A stretch of DNA of 43,621 bases from a bacterium. GTDB taxonomy: Bacteria; Chloroflexota; Anaerolineae; Epilineales; Epilineaceae. The position numbers and the translations under genes were made by a program. This document shows positions 42,797 to 43,621 of the stretch, one piece after another. The notes below the pieces were generated by a model, which searched no databases, was not told the origin of the DNA, and worked only from the letters and a program-made list of their open reading frames with translations. Every line of letters starts with the position of its first letter. The first letter of the stretch is position 1. The stretch is from assembly GCA_003576755.1 (NCBI GenBank), contig QEVT01000015.1:1-43621 (forward strand). Direction: 5' to 3'.

Positions 42797-43621
42797 CCGA
42801 CAACCTGCCGAAGGAGGTCGAGGTCACGCGCATCCGCAAGGAGCCCGACCAGGGGGCGTGCTCGACGGTGCAGGGCGCCCAGGGCCAGCAGGTCGTCACG
42901 TGCAACCTCGGCACCGTCGCCGAGGGCGACAAGGTGCGGATCGACATCTACGCGCGGGTGCCGTCGGACGTGCCGCACGGGACGATCCTGTGGAACGAGG
43001 CGTGGGTGACGGGCGACGCCGTGGAGCCCGACAACGACGACAACCGGACGCGGGCGCGGACGGACGTCATCGCGGTGGCGGACGTCGGGATCACCAAGGC
43101 CGACGACCCGGACCCGGCGTTCGCGGCCGGCGGCGAGGCGACGTACACGCTGAACGTGATGAACCACGGGCCGAGCGTGTCGCGCGACGTCGTGGTGGTG
43201 GACGACCTGCCGACGGGGATCGACGGGACGAGCGTCGACGTGATCGGCGTGACCGACGAGCGCTGCTCGATCGGACCGGTGCCGGGGTCGTCGACGGGCC
43301 GGGAGCGCGTGACGTGCGAGCTCGGGGACCTCGAGGTCGGGGACCGACGGACGATCCTGGTGCGGGTGAAGGTGGCCGAGGACATCGTGCCGGCCAACGA
43401 CGCAAACCAGTGCGTGGGCACCCGGAACGCGGCGAAGGTGTCGGCGGCGACGAAGGATCCGGACGACGACAACAACGAAGCCGTCGAGTCGCAGGACGTG
43501 TGCGCGACGGCGGACCTGAAGCTGACGAAGACGAGCGAGCCGGAGAAGGTCAACGCCGGGGAGCAGAAGCGGTACCACATCGAGGTCGAGAACCTGGGGC
43601 CGGCGGACGCGACGGGCGTGA
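42751..43621 (+). CDS. Continuation of the DUF11 protein in another frame, open to the right edge
   Basis: From 42751 the frame reads QIENEGPSEASNVVVTDNLP and continues without a stop for 290 codons to the window end. It completes the fifth B repeat (CNLGTVAEGDKVRI), then a C repeat from 43078 (VADVGITKADDPDPA), then a unit beginning KTSEPEKVNAGEQKRYH. The last resembles the earlier DUF11 unit with SVEPSKVNAGEQNKYT near residue 433 of the upstream part. There is no start codon or ribosome site at the junction, so this is not an independent gene but the rest of the same protein, separated by a frame break. Codon choice here looks shifted to G-ending codons (ACG, GCG, GTG, GGG). Confidence 0.75.

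Noticed and set aside
33820-43621. CRISPR-like periodic repeat
   Set aside because: The periodicity is coding (DUF11 domains, about 400 and 1,600 bases) with diverged DNA; there are no short identical direct repeats with unique spacers.

Overview
The window is high-GC bacterial chromosome (about 70% G+C by eye) of typical housekeeping density, ending in a run of giant secreted proteins. The best guess for the host is a member of the Chloroflexota (Anaerolineae/Ardenticatenia-like). The reasons are the Thr-Pro linkers (TPTPT type), secreted NHL, DNRLRE, CSLREA and DUF11 proteins, and a coaD - coiled-coil - DUF177 - rpmF - fabD - fabG cluster. This is inference: no rRNA or marker comparison was possible. 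No tRNA, rRNA, CRISPR array, insertion sequence or phage gene was seen.

Layout. (1) 1-2679: a PP2C-type phosphatase (cut by the left edge) and a TerY-like vWA protein on the minus strand, which look like two members of a TerY-P triad. Divergent from them is a Smr-domain protein, followed by an M42 aminopeptidase. (2) 2755-6903, minus: a multi-pass membrane protein with a long acidic/proline tail and a secreted NHL-repeat protein. (3) 7106-10180, plus: glutaminyl-tRNA synthetase and a secreted metallophosphatase. (4) 10236-14168, minus: a large DUF2723 (GT117-like) membrane glycosyltransferase and an EspR-like XRE regulator with several symmetric elements upstream. (5) 14511-15587, plus: a coiled-coil/C4 zinc-ribbon protein and a stand-alone OmpR-type winged helix. 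(6) 15581-23450, minus: recG, then coaD, coiled-coil protein, DUF177, rpmF, fabD, fabG, nusB, yggS and yggT. This is a tightly packed line of translation, lipid and cofactor genes; the coiled-coil gene seems to start at an AUC codon. (7) 23791-43621, plus: three consecutive giant exported proteins. The first is a 2,296-residue double beta-helix protein with three DNRLRE domains. The second is a 761-residue NHL propeller with an inserted jelly-roll. The third is a DUF11 protein of more than 3,200 residues. The first two junctions have ATGA overlaps, so the three are probably one operon building a cell-surface structure.

The most unusual object is the DUF11 protein. Its repeats come in four subtypes (A-B-C-D) that recur in fixed order with a period near 1.6 kb (about 530 residues), four times in full and a fifth time in part. 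Its frame breaks near 42,750 inside the fifth B repeat, and codon choice appears to change after the break. The first and third surface proteins also share a beta-sandwich module, which in the third is nested inside a DUF11 repeat.

Regulation. Several genes have a recognisable extended -10 box of the form (T/G)G-N-TANNAT without an obvious -35 box. Perfect short palindromes lie at 1524-1540, 14211-14224, 14341-14350 and 23582-23596.
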